NCBI GenBank assembly: GCA_037693485.1
Contig: CM075348.1
Location: 104,826,109 to 104,890,108, forward strand
DNA: 64,000 nt
Direction of reading: 5' to 3'
Source: Kitagawia praeruptora
Lineage: Eukaryota; Streptophyta; Magnoliopsida; Apiales; Apiaceae
The translations under genes were made by a program, and so were the position numbers. The notes under the pieces are model-generated. The model ran no database searches. It was given only the letters and a program-made list of their open reading frames with translations, and was not told the DNA's origin. This document shows, piece after piece, positions 1 through 10,120 of the stretch. Numbering within the stretch: position 1 is the first letter of the stretch; each line of letters starts with the position of its first letter.

Positions 1-2266
1 GATTCATATATTATCCACCAAAACCATTTCCTTTGAACATAAACAGTTTATCAAAATAAGGATAAAAGAAATCTTGCCTCGATCTCTATATCCCAGAGGT
101 ATGGCTCGTGGTTCGCCCTGAGTTTCTATAAACACGAAAAGGATCATCGTTAGAAAATATTCCACTTAACCTCCTAACCTTTATATAGTAATACCCTTGA
201 CACATAATATATGTTTAACATAGCCTTTATGTACCAAAAGTTCCAAGAACTTAACCATTTTTAGACTCAATCAAAGTTTTAGCGATTTACACCATTTTCT
301 TAACAACCACTCTCGACTATGAAAATTCTCATAAATTATAAATTTCAAATTTTGACCAAAGGTCAACTGGTAATAGCTCTATGACCACCCTACTACAATA
401 TTCCAAAATTTCATAATATTTAAAAATGTTTAAGTATGGTAAGTATAGCCTCAAAGTTGACACAATTATGTTTTCTCGGTTTTCGAACGTCTTTCACTAA
501 AATTCACTTTTCTCCTAAACCGTTCATCAGATTTTGACGTACTTTATATCAAAACGATCTATGAACCAAGATCTACCCTACCATGACCCTTGGCTATGCT
601 CTACTGATCTTGACAGATTCGGGATGCTCTGTTTTTAACAAGTAATTTATGTTTAAACGAGAATCGGGCATTATAACGGCTATACTTTCATACTTTCCAA
701 AATTTTCACACCTCCAAACTCATTATCCAACACATATATCCATCCATACACCATGTGGTCATCATACCAGCCATGGATTTAAACATATAACACTTCTATA
801 ATTCATCAAAACACTTATAAACACTAACTTAATCCAAAAATCAACCATAAACTCATGATTCAAGCTAGGGTTTCAAGTGGTATACCTTCCTTGGAATGAT
901 TAAAAGCCTTAATACACCTTGTATAACCTTTATACCACCTTAGTATAGCTTAGATCCTCCAAAGAAATCAAGAAAACAAAGTTAGTTTCTAAGGGTTACT
1001 ATTCATCATCACTTTTGTAAAAATCATAGAAAATTGAAAATTAAGAGTTTGGCTCTCAAATGTTTACCATATCTTGGCCTCTTTATAAGATTTGATTTGA
1101 GCTGTAGATCACCAAAAAAAAGCTTCCTAGCTATGGTTTGGATCCCGTTTTTCCCACTGGACAGAAACTGGACAGATTTGTTTCCCCAACTTTGACCATG
1201 CATTTGACTAGGCTATACTACTTTGTCGGCCATGAAATTTTGAAAGAACCTTACACATGGAGTGGAGAAGTTATGGTTAAAATCTGGTGATTTTATCATG
1301 GATAGAAATGGAGATATGAATTTTTCTTTCATTGTTGGTCCTGCTGGGCAGTTTTGAAGACCTTGAGTTTCTTTGGTTTTCTTTGCTTTCTCTTGAATAA
1401 TATCTATCTAATGCTCTTATATTTCAACCTCATCTCTTTTAATGTTTTTTTGATCATCCATTGGAGCCAAGTGTTGATGGTCCATTAGTCCACTTGTTGA
1501 TCTTAAAACACATTACTCCATTTTTTTTTTTGGTGTTTTACCACCTTATCCTTGCCCTTTCATGATTCCTTCCACCAATACCCTTGCCCCTTGGATTTCA
1601 ATCAATTAAGTCAATTAAATCAGTTCCTTGCTTGGGTTGGGCCGAATTTGGGCCTTTGCTATTGCTCTAGGGCTTTTTGTTTGGGCTTCGTTCAAAGTTC
1701 TCTCGTCATTTGATTCATCGATTGATTTCTGCGATCGTCTCAGTGGTTTCTCCTTTGTAAATTCCTTGGATATATAATATCCTCTCCCACATCAGATATT
1801 AGTGTGTTAGGGTGATTCTAATCCTCAAGTAGGTATTAGATCCAATATCCTTGGTATATTCTTTTTTTCTCAGAAGTTGCTCTTCCGGTTATCTCTCGGG
1901 TTCTCAAGCATTCTCAAACTCGTTTAACAATCTAAACTCCCTTGGCATTTCCTTGACTTGATCACTCCTTGGTTTAACCTAATTTCACTATTTCCTCAAG
2001 ATATAAACCCTTTAACATTTTTATATTCCTCAATATCACATTCAATAGAGTCTCAATCGAAATCGAAAATCCTTAAAGTCCATATTCAGGAATTTCTGAA
2101 ATCCATTATCATTTTGAGTCACTCATTTTCATAGTACAACACTAATATGGTTCCTGATTATTCATTTTCCATTTCAAATCTAGGGTACTTACATACCATT
2201 TCCCTAAATCCTCAAAATTACTATTCATTTAGGCACTGTAGCATTCTAAAAGTTAGGGTTATTACA
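1..2266 (-). mobile_element. Partial LTR of a long-LTR Ty3/gypsy element
   Basis: This segment aligns through most of its length with the two long LTRs at 38472-42095 and 45180-49224, for example from its first base with 40027 and 46749. It ends at the same terminus, GGTTATTACA, which in the element's own minus-strand reading is the LTR start TGTAATAACC. It is more diverged than the other two copies are from each other. It also lacks their internal duplication of the stretch reading TTTGAACATAAA...AAGAAATCTTGC. The rest of the LTR and any internal region lie upstream of the window, so I cannot say whether this is a solo LTR. Small ORFs inside it are not genes. Confidence 0.85.
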
Positions 2267-2700
2267 TGACCAGGCCAACTATTATCATCCTTAATGCAGG
2301 CTTGCACATAGTCAAGCTAATTGACTCTAAACAAGCGCTTCGTGGGAGGCAACCCACGTGTTTCGGTAGTTTTAGGTATATTTCCTGCTATCCCTTGTAT
2401 TACTTTCAATTCAATGGGAACATTGAATATTTTAAGTTTGGGGGTGGTTTGGGGATAAGTAGTGTGTAGTAGTTTTTGTGAGTCATTGTGTTCATATAGA
2501 TATCATATTTTGCATGTTTAGTGATAGTTCACTCATATTTGTTTGTATGATTGCATGTTTATTTCTTATAGGACATTCTGTTATTTTTGTTTGTTTTGCC
2601 ATGTGAGTCCATTATAGTTGCATTTGCATAATATTCATATTTCATGATCCCTTAGGATGAGCTAATTCTGATTGGTAGGTAGATGTTTAATTGAGTGTGG
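2267..2700 (+). mobile_element. Athila-like Ty3/gypsy fragment (post-pol region)
   Basis: The stretch reading AAGCGCTTCGTGGGAGGCAA followed by CCCACGTG, then TTTAAGTTTGGGGGTGG, matches the conserved sequence just downstream of pol in Athila-type gypsy elements. There GCGCTn...GGGAGGCAACCCA is followed by a (T)AAGTTTGGGG tract. A 67-codon ORF covers it (2266-2469) but is not a known gene. The gag-pol side would lie upstream and has been cut off by the LTR ending at 2266. The right edge against the Sirevirus ORF3 is somewhere around 2650-2730 and cannot be fixed by eye. Confidence 0.6.
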
Positions 2701-2731
2701 TAATGATGAGTAGAGGGCGGATTTATAATCC

Positions 2732-3780
2732 TTATGGAATTGACTTGCATGTTACAGGAACAAAACTTTTACACAGTCTCATCGTTTGCTTTTGAGCTAG
2801 GTTGAGCTCATGCTTGTTTGGATATTTAGATTTAATCACTTGATTATATTTAGAATTTTCGTTATTCCTTGATGGCGTTGGGTCTCTGATGACTTCATTC
2901 AGTTTGGCTTCAGAGTAAGAGCTAATGTAATCCATTCCAATCTTCACATTTCTGCCATATTTCATGTATTCCACAATGTAAGGATTATACTTGACTCTGC
3001 ATAACCCTTTAGCTCTCAATTCTTCAGCTTTGGCTTCTAGAGCAGCTAACTCTTCTTCTCTCTTTTTCTTCAAAGCTTCATACTTCTTTCTCAACTCTTC
3101 CTCATGATCTCTTTTCATCTTGATAAAATGAGCTATCTCAATTTTCCACCTTCTCTCCTCTTCATTCTCAAGGTTGAGTAGCACCATTATTCTTTGTAGA
3201 TCATGTAACTTGCCCCAGTGTTCACACATGCCTTGCTTGAATCTTTTGAATCTCCCATCAGTGTATTTGAACTCCAGGCAGTCATTAACTATAGCTACAT
3301 GATAGATTCTCTGAGCCAGTTGATATGCTATCTCATCTTCATCATAGTCTATGTTGAGACAGGGCAAGTCTAGTCCAGGAATGATTGTGAGTGCCTGAGA
3401 TGTGGATGTTTTCACCTTTCTTGCCCTTCTGGCTGACATCTTCCATTTCAGCTTCTTTCCTTTGTTGCTTGAGAAAAATTTAAGACCTTTGTCTTTGGAC
3501 CATTGTAGTATACCATTAGCAGTATGCTTTTTGATATACACAAGTGGTTTCTTGATTAGCATCTCCTTTTCTTGAGGTAGTGAAACATTTACAGAGGCCA
3601 TGTAATTTGGCTTTTGTAGGTCACTACTAACAGTATTCACCCTAGACTTAGAGTCTTGTGTAGTGGTGAGGTTACTGTTAGCAATGCCTATGGCTTGCTG
3701 TTTCACACTTGTCCTCTCATAGACTTTCCCTTGGTCCCTGCCATCTTTCTTTTCTTTGTCATCTTTCTTCTTTTTCTTGT
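2732..3780 (-). pseudogene. Sirevirus ORF3 (env-like position), C-terminal segment
   Basis: An open frame of 324 codons from the internal ATG at 3706 continues upstream, still open, to the LINE insertion edge at about 3764-3780. It is therefore the C-terminal part of the ORF whose earlier part resumes at 7794. It is lysine-rich. A coiled-coil-like stretch rich in E, K and A, around residues 190-235 of this segment, includes KKKREEELAALEAKAEELRA. No enzyme motif, signal peptide or membrane segment is visible. Its position after pol corresponds to the env-like ORF described in Sireviruses, but nothing in the sequence proves an envelope function. The stop at 2732 may be the true end, as no homology beyond it was recognised. 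Confidence 0.7.
3764..3780. repeat. Left target-site duplication of the RTE LINE
   Basis: TTTCTTCTTTTTCTTGT (17 bp) at 3764-3780 recurs exactly at 7794-7810, immediately outside the two ends of the LINE. In the minus-strand ORF3 it encodes part of a Lys-rich run. Target duplications of this length fit target-primed reverse transcription. Confidence 0.9.
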
Positions 3781-4365
3781 TTTAGAATGTAGGTTTTTCT
3801 TAAGAAAAGTAACATTCTCTCTCTCTTTTCTCCACTAACGGTCATATTACTGTCCTGAGTATATTTGGCCGGCGGTTCGCCGGAGTCTCTAAATCATTAA
3901 TCCTCACATCAGTTTAGCTTAATTTCTTATTCTTACACGAACACACACTCTTACCCACACTTTGTTTATCTCCTTCGTTGTCTTAATTCTAGCTTTTCAT
4001 TCACTGTAATTTCAACATCCTTTTTCTTTCTTTCTCCTCTTTTTACTTTGTAATTGTTTGTAGTCTTCTTTGGTGTGTCTCCACCGTCGTCCCTGCAGCA
4101 CCCCCTTTCGTCCTCGCTCCTCCCCTTTCATTCCCACCACCACCGATCTCATCCTCCTGTTCACCTTCTTCTCTCTACCCTTTTCCCCGTCTTTCCTATC
4201 CCATCTACTTCACCGGTTGAGACCAAGCTCTTGTAAATCTCCAAAACCAACCTTGCGTCAACAACTACTTCGTTGTTCATCCCAGAAACCTTAGGCTCTC
4301 CTCTGCCTTTTCTCGAAAAAATATTATTTGTATTATAATTATTATTAGTATAAATTATCTAATTA

Positions 4366-4406
4366 TTGTTACTACTATTATTATTATTATTTTTATTTTT
4401 ATTATT

Positions 4407-4437
<31 letters not shown>

Positions 4438-4445
4438 TTTTATTA
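4366..4445 (+). repeat. TTA/TTTA microsatellite in the RTE leader
   Basis: A run of ATT and then TTTA repeats (TTATTTATTTATTTATTTAT and onward) lies in the leader of the RTE element. It produces a meaningless Leu/Phe/Tyr-rich extension of the reading frame upstream of the endonuclease domain. I take the real start as the ATG at 4519. Confidence 0.85.
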
Positions 4446-4518
4446 TTATTTTTATTTTTATTTTATTCTTTATCTTTTACGATTTTTATTTTATTTTATC
4501 TTCGCGTTTGTTTTATCG

Positions 4519-7451
4519 ATGTCGCGTTTTTTACGTGTTGACAGTCTGAATTTAGGTACACTAACGGGCAAATTTTTGGAGCTCGTTGATGTGTTGAAGA
4601 AGCGAAGAGTGGATGTGGCATGTATTCAGGAGACTAGGTGGAAGGGGGCTCAGTCTAAAGAAGCGAACGGGTATAAATTGTGGTACTCAGGTCTTGCCAA
4701 ATCGAGGAACGGAGTGGGTATTCTTCTGGCGGAGGATCTTAAAGACAACGTCGTGGTTGTGAAGAGGTGTAATGATAGGATCATGTCCGTCAGAGTGGTA
4801 GTTGGGGAGAAGGTGGTGAACGTGGTGTGCGCGTATGCCCCTCAAGCCGGTTTGGGCGACTCGGAGAAGGAGGCTTTCTGGGTCTGTTTAGATGAGTTGG
4901 TCGGAAGCATTCCGAATGACCAACTTTTAGTGTTGGGTGGCGATTTTAATGGTCACATTGGTGAGAGGTCGGATGGCTATCCCAGCGCCCATGGGGGTTT
5001 CGGCTGCGGGGTCAGGAACGTAGGTGGGTAAGCGTTGTTGGAGTTCGCTACTGCCCAGGAGTTGGTAATTGTGAATTCTGTTTTTTAGAAGAGGGCTGAG
5101 CACCTCATTACCTTTAGTAGTGGGGGTCTCAACACCCAAATAGATTACCTTCTTATGCGTAGGCGGGATGCTAGGGCGTGCGTAGACTGCAAGGTGTTCC
5201 GGAGGGAGGCGTGTGCTTCTCAGCACCGTCTGTTGGCCATGGATCTATCCGTGGGGGCCGAGATGTTCGCAGAACGAGAGAGTCCAGACCTAGAATCCTT
5301 TGGAAAGACTTGAAGGGCGAGAAGGCGGCCGAATTCAGGGAGTCTCTGCTAATAGAAGGGTGTTTCGATCTGAGTGGGGATGCTAACTGTAGGTGGTCCA
5401 ACATGGCGAAGGCTATTCGGTGTGTGGGCGAGAAGGTGGTGGGGGTCTCTTCAGGAAAGTTCAGTGGTCTTAAGGAGTCGTGGTGGTGGAACGAGGAGGT
5501 TCAAAAGAAAGTAAAGGCAAAACGGATGCTCTTTAAAGAGCTTTTGTCGAGTTGCTCAGGGGCGGAGAGGTCTCTGAAGATGGAAGCCTACAAGGTGGCG
5601 AGACGAGAGGCAAAAAAGGCTGTGGCGAAAGCCAAGAGTGAAGCCTACGAGGGGATGTACAAGCGCCTAGATACCAAGGAAGGAGCGAACGCTATCTTTA
5701 AACTAGCTAAAGATAGGGAGAGAAGGCGGCGCGATCTGGGTTCTGTTAAGTTTATTAAGGACGATTCAGGCCAAGTGTTAATAAATGAAGACGCCATTAA
5801 GGAAAGGTGGAGTTCGTATTTTCACTATCTTTTCAATGAGGCTAGGGGGAGTGGTGCCAGTGTGACGCAAGAGGTCCCTCTTTCGCCCGTTTGCTCTTTC
5901 GGCCCATGTGATCGTATCAGCAAAGAGGAAGTCAAATGTGCTCTTCTAAAGATGGCTAGAGGGAAAGCGGTAGGCCCGGATCAGATCCCCATTGAGGTGT
6001 GGCTTTTTCTTGGCGAGGTTGGCATACAATGGCTAGCAGATCTGTTCAATGTTCTCCTCCCGGGTGCTAAGATGCCAGAGGAATGGAGGCGCAGTATTGT
6101 CGTCCCTTTTTTCAAGAACAAAGGTGATGCTCAGAACTGTAGTAATTATCGGGGAATTAAATTACTCAGTCATACTATGAAACTTTGGGAGAGAGTGGTT
6201 GAATTTTGGATTAGACGAGAAGTTGAAATCTCAGAGAACCAATTTGGTTTCATGCCGGGGAGATCGACGACTGAGGCCATTCATCTCGTCAGACGCCTTA
6301 TGGAAAAGTTCAGAGAGCGTCGCAAAGACCTCCATATGGTGTTCATTGATCTTGAGAAGGCGTATGATAGCATCCCCCGCGAAGCTATTTGGAAGAGCCT
6401 GGAGGAGAGGAGAGGGTCGTCGGCGTACGGTAGGGCGATTCGAGACATGTACTCTCAAGCTAGTTCCTGCGTCCGAACCCCAGTTGGTGATGCCCGTTAC
6501 TTCCCTGTTGAGATTGGGCTATACCAGGGGTCGGGGTCGGCCCTTAGTCCTCTTCTTTTCGCCCTGATCCTAGATGTCATGTCGCGAGGGATTCAAGACG
6601 CCATCCCTTGGTGTATGCTCTTCGCCGATGATATCGTGCTAGTGGCGGAATCGAGGAGGGAGGTGAACGAGAAGTTGGAGTTATGGAGATCCACTTTGGA
6701 GCCCCAAGGATTGTGTTTGAGCAGGTCTAAAACTGAATATCTCTGGTGTAACTTCAGTGGTGAGGCCAACGAGGAAGGGGTGGAGGTTAGGATTGAAGAT
6801 CAGATTGTCCCCTGTTCGGAGAAGTTCAAGTATTTGGGTTCGATCATTCAGAAGGAAGGTGAGATTGAAGATGATGTCACTCATCGTATTAAGGCGGGGT
6901 GGCTAAGGTGGAGGGCAGCGTCAGGGGTGATGTGCGATAAGAAAGTCCCGCTAAAGTTAAAAGGGAAGTTCTATAGAGCGGCAATCCGTCCTGCGATGTT
7001 ATATGGTTCGGAGTGCCGGACGGCGAAGAAGGCCCTCGAGAGCAAGTTGGAAGCAGCAGAAATGAGGATGTTGCGGTGGTCCTGTGGCCGCACGATGTTA
7101 GATAGAATCCTGAATGTGGTTTTCAGGAGCGAGTTGGAGGTGGCGCCGCTTTCTGCGAAAGTTAGGGAAGGGAGGTTGAGATGGTTCGGCCACGTCCGTA
7201 GGAGGCTACCGGAAGTCCCGGTGAGGAGGGTCGAGAGTTTTTCGGTTGTTGGGGTGAGGCGGAGAGGCAGACCGAGGAGGTCGTGGGAAGAACAACTTAG
7301 GATGGATTTGAAGGCCTTAAACTTGAATGAGACCTTGACCGCTGATAGGAGTTGTTGGAGGCGCCAGATTAGAGTTGTGGATTCGCTTCTAGGGAGCGGT
7401 TCTGTGGTTGAGAGCCTCAGAGTTGGGTTTTCTCGGTTAGCGTTAGCTTAG
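4519..7451 (+). pseudogene. RTE LINE polyprotein: AP endonuclease plus reverse transcriptase, broken
   Basis: The protein nicks target DNA and copies element RNA. From the ATG at 4519 the endonuclease domain shows the CIQETRW motif and the GGDFNGHIG motif. The frame is then stopped by TAA at 5029 and TAG at 5086. A frameshift near 5260-5290 moves the coding to another frame, which is open from there to 7451. The RT domain follows: PFFKNKGDAQNCSNYRGIKL, FGFMPGRSTTEAIH, motif A FIDLEKAYDSIPR and motif C MLFADDIVL. Motif B normally reads QGSALSP in this family; here it reads QGSGSALSP because of a direct 6-bp GGGTCG duplication near 6528-6540. The C-terminal basic region has RWFGHVRR, also usual for plant RTE. 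The frame ends in TAG at 7449. Confidence 0.92.
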
Positions 7452-7793
7452 AAGTTTGGCTTTTCGTCTGCATATTGTCTTCTGTTTTCTGGTTTTGCAG
7501 GTGCAGGGAGCTTGGCCAGAGGTAATCCTAGATCAGGAGATGAGTGCCCATTGCCCGCGTAGGTAAGTCCCATGAGATCCAAGCCATGGGCCCAGGTTTG
7601 GTTGAATACTTTTCCCATCCTTATCATTCTTGTTCATATTTCACATTGTTTTGTGAGGTACTAAGCCGGGGGTCTTCATGAAAACAGCCTCCCTACTATA
7701 AAAAGTAGGGGTATGGTCTGCGTACATCTTACCCTCCCCAGACCTTGCTTTGAGCGGGATATACTGGGTATGTTTGGTTTGGTTTGGTTTTGG
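7452..7793 (+). other. RTE 3' UTR and tail
   Basis: This is the untranslated 3' end of the LINE. It has a short hairpin (CCTACTATAAAAAGTAGGGG), the conserved GTCTGCGTACATC...CCCCAGACC segment, and the terminal GGGTATGTTTGGTTTGGTTT simple repeat in place of a poly-A tail. RTE elements typically end in short tandem repeats. Confidence 0.8.
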
Positions 7794-8879
7794 TTTCTTC
7801 TTTTTCTTGTCATCATCTCCCTTATCACTCCCGTGATGTCTTCTCCTTCCATCACTCTTGTCATCATCTTTATCTTCATCCTTGTTTCTCCTGGGCTTGG
7901 CCAATTCTGGAATTGAACTAGTTGAAATGAATTCTCTAAGGATGTGCAATACCTCAATCTCCTCAGCTGACCTTATCCCCTTCTTCTTTTGCATTTGATC
8001 AACTATGGCAATGATCAGTCTGTGGTTCTTAGAGGTGAGATCATTGGGAATAACCAATTGATCCACATCTTGAATTTTGGTACCAGACTGATAGAGGATG
8101 GTTCTTGGTTTGGTGCACACTTCAGGAAGTCTGGCTTGTTGACCATTTCTTAGTTCAGTATGCAGACTCTGATTGTTCTCCCCTTTCTGCTCAATTAGTT
8201 CCAAGATGGCATCAATCTCAGTGAATTTCAGTGCTGTCAAGGTATCAATAGATATGTGCCATATCTTACCTTTTGTCACCATCATGATTTCCTTGAGGTA
8301 GATCTGACTGAGCTTTCTTGGAATAACTGTTAGATAATGGATTTGATCTTTCAGGCTTCTTCTGTATAGCAGGGTATCTTCTCCAACCTTTGCTTTTGAG
8401 GCTTGCAGAAACTTCAAGAATGCAGCATCATGATAAACCTCTGAGTTTGCTACTTCTATCAGCTTGGCCTCTGTAACCACATTCACTTCCACTGGATCAG
8501 CTTCATGTTTAGAAGGTTGAACTAGACCACTTGGCATGGATCCTGCCACCACTGTAGTGGTGACAGTTTGCTTTTGGCCACTTGGAGTAGTGATGTGCAT
8601 AGGTGGTAAAGTGACCACTGGCAGAGAAGATGGAGGCTCATCAACCTTTGATTTGCCTTTGCCTGGCACATGAGTTAGAGATTTAGTGGCCCTTTGGTGA
8701 TCACCCTCACTTGACTTTATCCCTTTTTCCTTAGGTTTCTCCCCCTTTGTATTTGAATTCCTTGTCCTCTTCTCCCCCTTAGGCTTGTTGTCAGGCACAG
8801 AGGCTTTATAAGTGACCTTTGGGGTGGAAGATTCTTCAGGGAGAGGAAGACCCATATGCTTCATCATAGCAGCCAACAT
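7794..8879 (-). pseudogene. Sirevirus ORF3, middle segment
   Basis: This open minus-strand frame starts at ATG 8879 and runs into the RTE insertion at 7794-7810; beyond that it only reads into the LINE (to 7641). It is hydrophilic. An early stretch is rich in K, G and E (NTKGEKPKEKG), and the end is strongly acidic and basic by turns (DEDKDDDKSDG, then a Lys run). The run carries on into the segment that resumes at 3763. A one-base frameshift close to 8870-8880 separates it from the frame upstream (8864-9885). I know no domain for it. The charged tail resembles nucleic-acid-binding or chromatin-tethering tails, but that is only an impression. Confidence 0.65.
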
Positions 8880-9885
8880 AGATTATTGAGAAGTGCAACC
8901 TTGTCTGTAAGATGAGCATTGGACTTAGTGCGAGTAGCCACCTCCTTTTCAAGAGTATCCACCTTAGTGAATAGCTCATGTGCCCTGAAACCAGAGAGTG
9001 ATTGATCCTTGAGTCTTTGGACTTCATACTTGGTCATGTCATGAACAGGGACCTCAGTTACCAGCTTATCTCCATATTGATTCTTGAACATTGTTCTCAG
9101 CATGGCATTTGAGTATGTGGTTTGATCAGATAAAGCCTGAAATTTATGCCCCAGACCCGTGACAGAATCTTTTAGAAGAGCCAAACCATTGTCCATCTTG
9201 GTGCATGTAGACTTGCATTCCAGAATGTCCTTGATGACTGACTCCAACTGGGGAAATTTGGAGAGGAATTCTCTTTTGACTTCATTGACTTGGTGGATTG
9301 TGGCTGCAACTATTTCATTCACTTCTGATTGCAGGCCTTTACCAAGAAAGTGTGCAGCCTTCAAGATCCCCTTGTAGATGTCATTGACAGCCTCATACAC
9401 ATCACTGGGAGTTAGAGATTTGGCATTGGACCCCAGTGAAGTGATGTATTCTTCTCTTAGATGTTGGAGGCCTTCTGAGAGAGGTACAGAGAATTTGCCT
9501 TGCAGCCAAGCATCCACATTTCCATCTCTTGCAGATTCATCTGCTATTTTCTGTTGTTGCTGCTCTACATCTTCTTTATGGCATAGCAAGATGGCTTCGT
9601 AGTCAGAGTTGGGTAGGTTTGAGGTGATCAAGTTTTGGGCAATCTTTACAAACTCAGGAATCTGATCCACAACCAAGCTTTGAAGTGCTTCAACCGTCAA
9701 TTGTGGTGGAACAGACCCTGATGCTGAAGCACTGTCATGTTGCACAGGCTTCAGTAATTGTGACAAGAAGTCAGAGCTAGAGCTAGGGAAGCTAGACTCC
9801 TCAGTTACAGATGCAACTTCTGCAACCGGATGGATTGACTCTCCTACTGGTGTCTCCACAGAAGTGGGATGAGTTACACCAGTAG
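8864..9885 (-). pseudogene. Sirevirus ORF3, segment between element A and frameshift
   Basis: The frame enters from the insertion edge of element A (9877-9887 target duplication) and is open to 8864; the ATG at 9859 is internal. The first 40 residues are Ser-rich, including SSFPSSSSDFLSQ. The rest is predicted helical with several heptad-like stretches, for example EDVEQQQQKIADESARDG and the end LEKEVATRTKSNAHLTDKVA, which suggest coiled coils. No catalytic motif is seen. A one-base shift near 8875 leads into the next segment. Confidence 0.65.
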
Positions 9886-9887
9886 TT
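9877..9887. repeat. Target-site duplication of element A (left copy)
   Basis: CACCAGTAGTT at 9877-9887 recurs at 11906-11916, flanking LINE-like element A. The last two T are ambiguous with the poly-T end, so the duplication is 9 to 11 bp. Both copies lie in the Sirevirus ORF3. Confidence 0.8.
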
Positions 9888-9938
9888 TTTTTTTTTGCTA
9901 ATTAAAATTTATACCATAGGAAAATGATTACAACTCTA

Positions 9939-9950
9939 GGGGCATACCCC
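9939..9950 (-). other. Conserved 3' hairpin of LINE-like element A
   Basis: GGGGTATGCCCC on the minus strand can form a four-base-pair GGGG/CCCC stem. The same 12-mer is present at 37815-37826 (autonomous L1 LINE, plus strand) and 58977-58988 (element B, minus strand). In each it lies about 50-60 bases before the poly-A. In stringent LINE/SINE pairs a shared 3' hairpin is what the RT recognises; that role here is inference. Confidence 0.7.
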
Positions 9951-10120
9951 GCGATAAGTAACACATCTACCTAGCGGAACAACAAAGCTAAAACATTAAT
10001 AATGCTAGATAAACTAGCAATCAACAACATCAAAACACAAACACAATAACAATTCTAGATAACCATTAAATTAATCCCGATTAAAATACCACCAGGCAAT
10101 AAGTGGTCCCTCCACAAGCT

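Larger units (their letters stand above)
3781..7793 (+). mobile_element. RTE-type non-LTR retrotransposon, full-length or nearly so
   Basis: It runs from the left to the right 17-bp target duplication. Parts in order: a 5' leader of about 740 bp, pyrimidine-rich with a TTTA microsatellite; an AP endonuclease domain; a reverse transcriptase; a 3' UTR; and a tail of GGTTT repeats. The 3' end (AACAGCCTCCCTACT..., then GGTCTGCGTACATCTTACCC and CCCAGACC...ACTGGGTATGTT) is the characteristic 3' end of plant RTE elements. It is inserted in the Sirevirus ORF3, in the sense opposite to that ORF. The coding region has two in-frame stops, one frameshift and a 6-bp duplication in RT motif B, so this copy is inactive. 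Confidence 0.92.

Noticed and set aside
3867..3885. GGCCGGCGGTTCGCCGGAG in the RTE leader as a possible HDV-like ribozyme start
   Set aside because: It is just a 6-bp hairpin (CCGGCG-GTT-CGCCGG); the further paired regions of an HDV-like fold were not found and it is not at the 5' end of the element.
4366..4518. Leu/Phe-rich N-terminal extension in front of the RTE endonuclease, like a membrane anchor
   Set aside because: It is translated microsatellite (TTA/TTTA repeats); the conserved endonuclease domain begins after the ATG at 4519.
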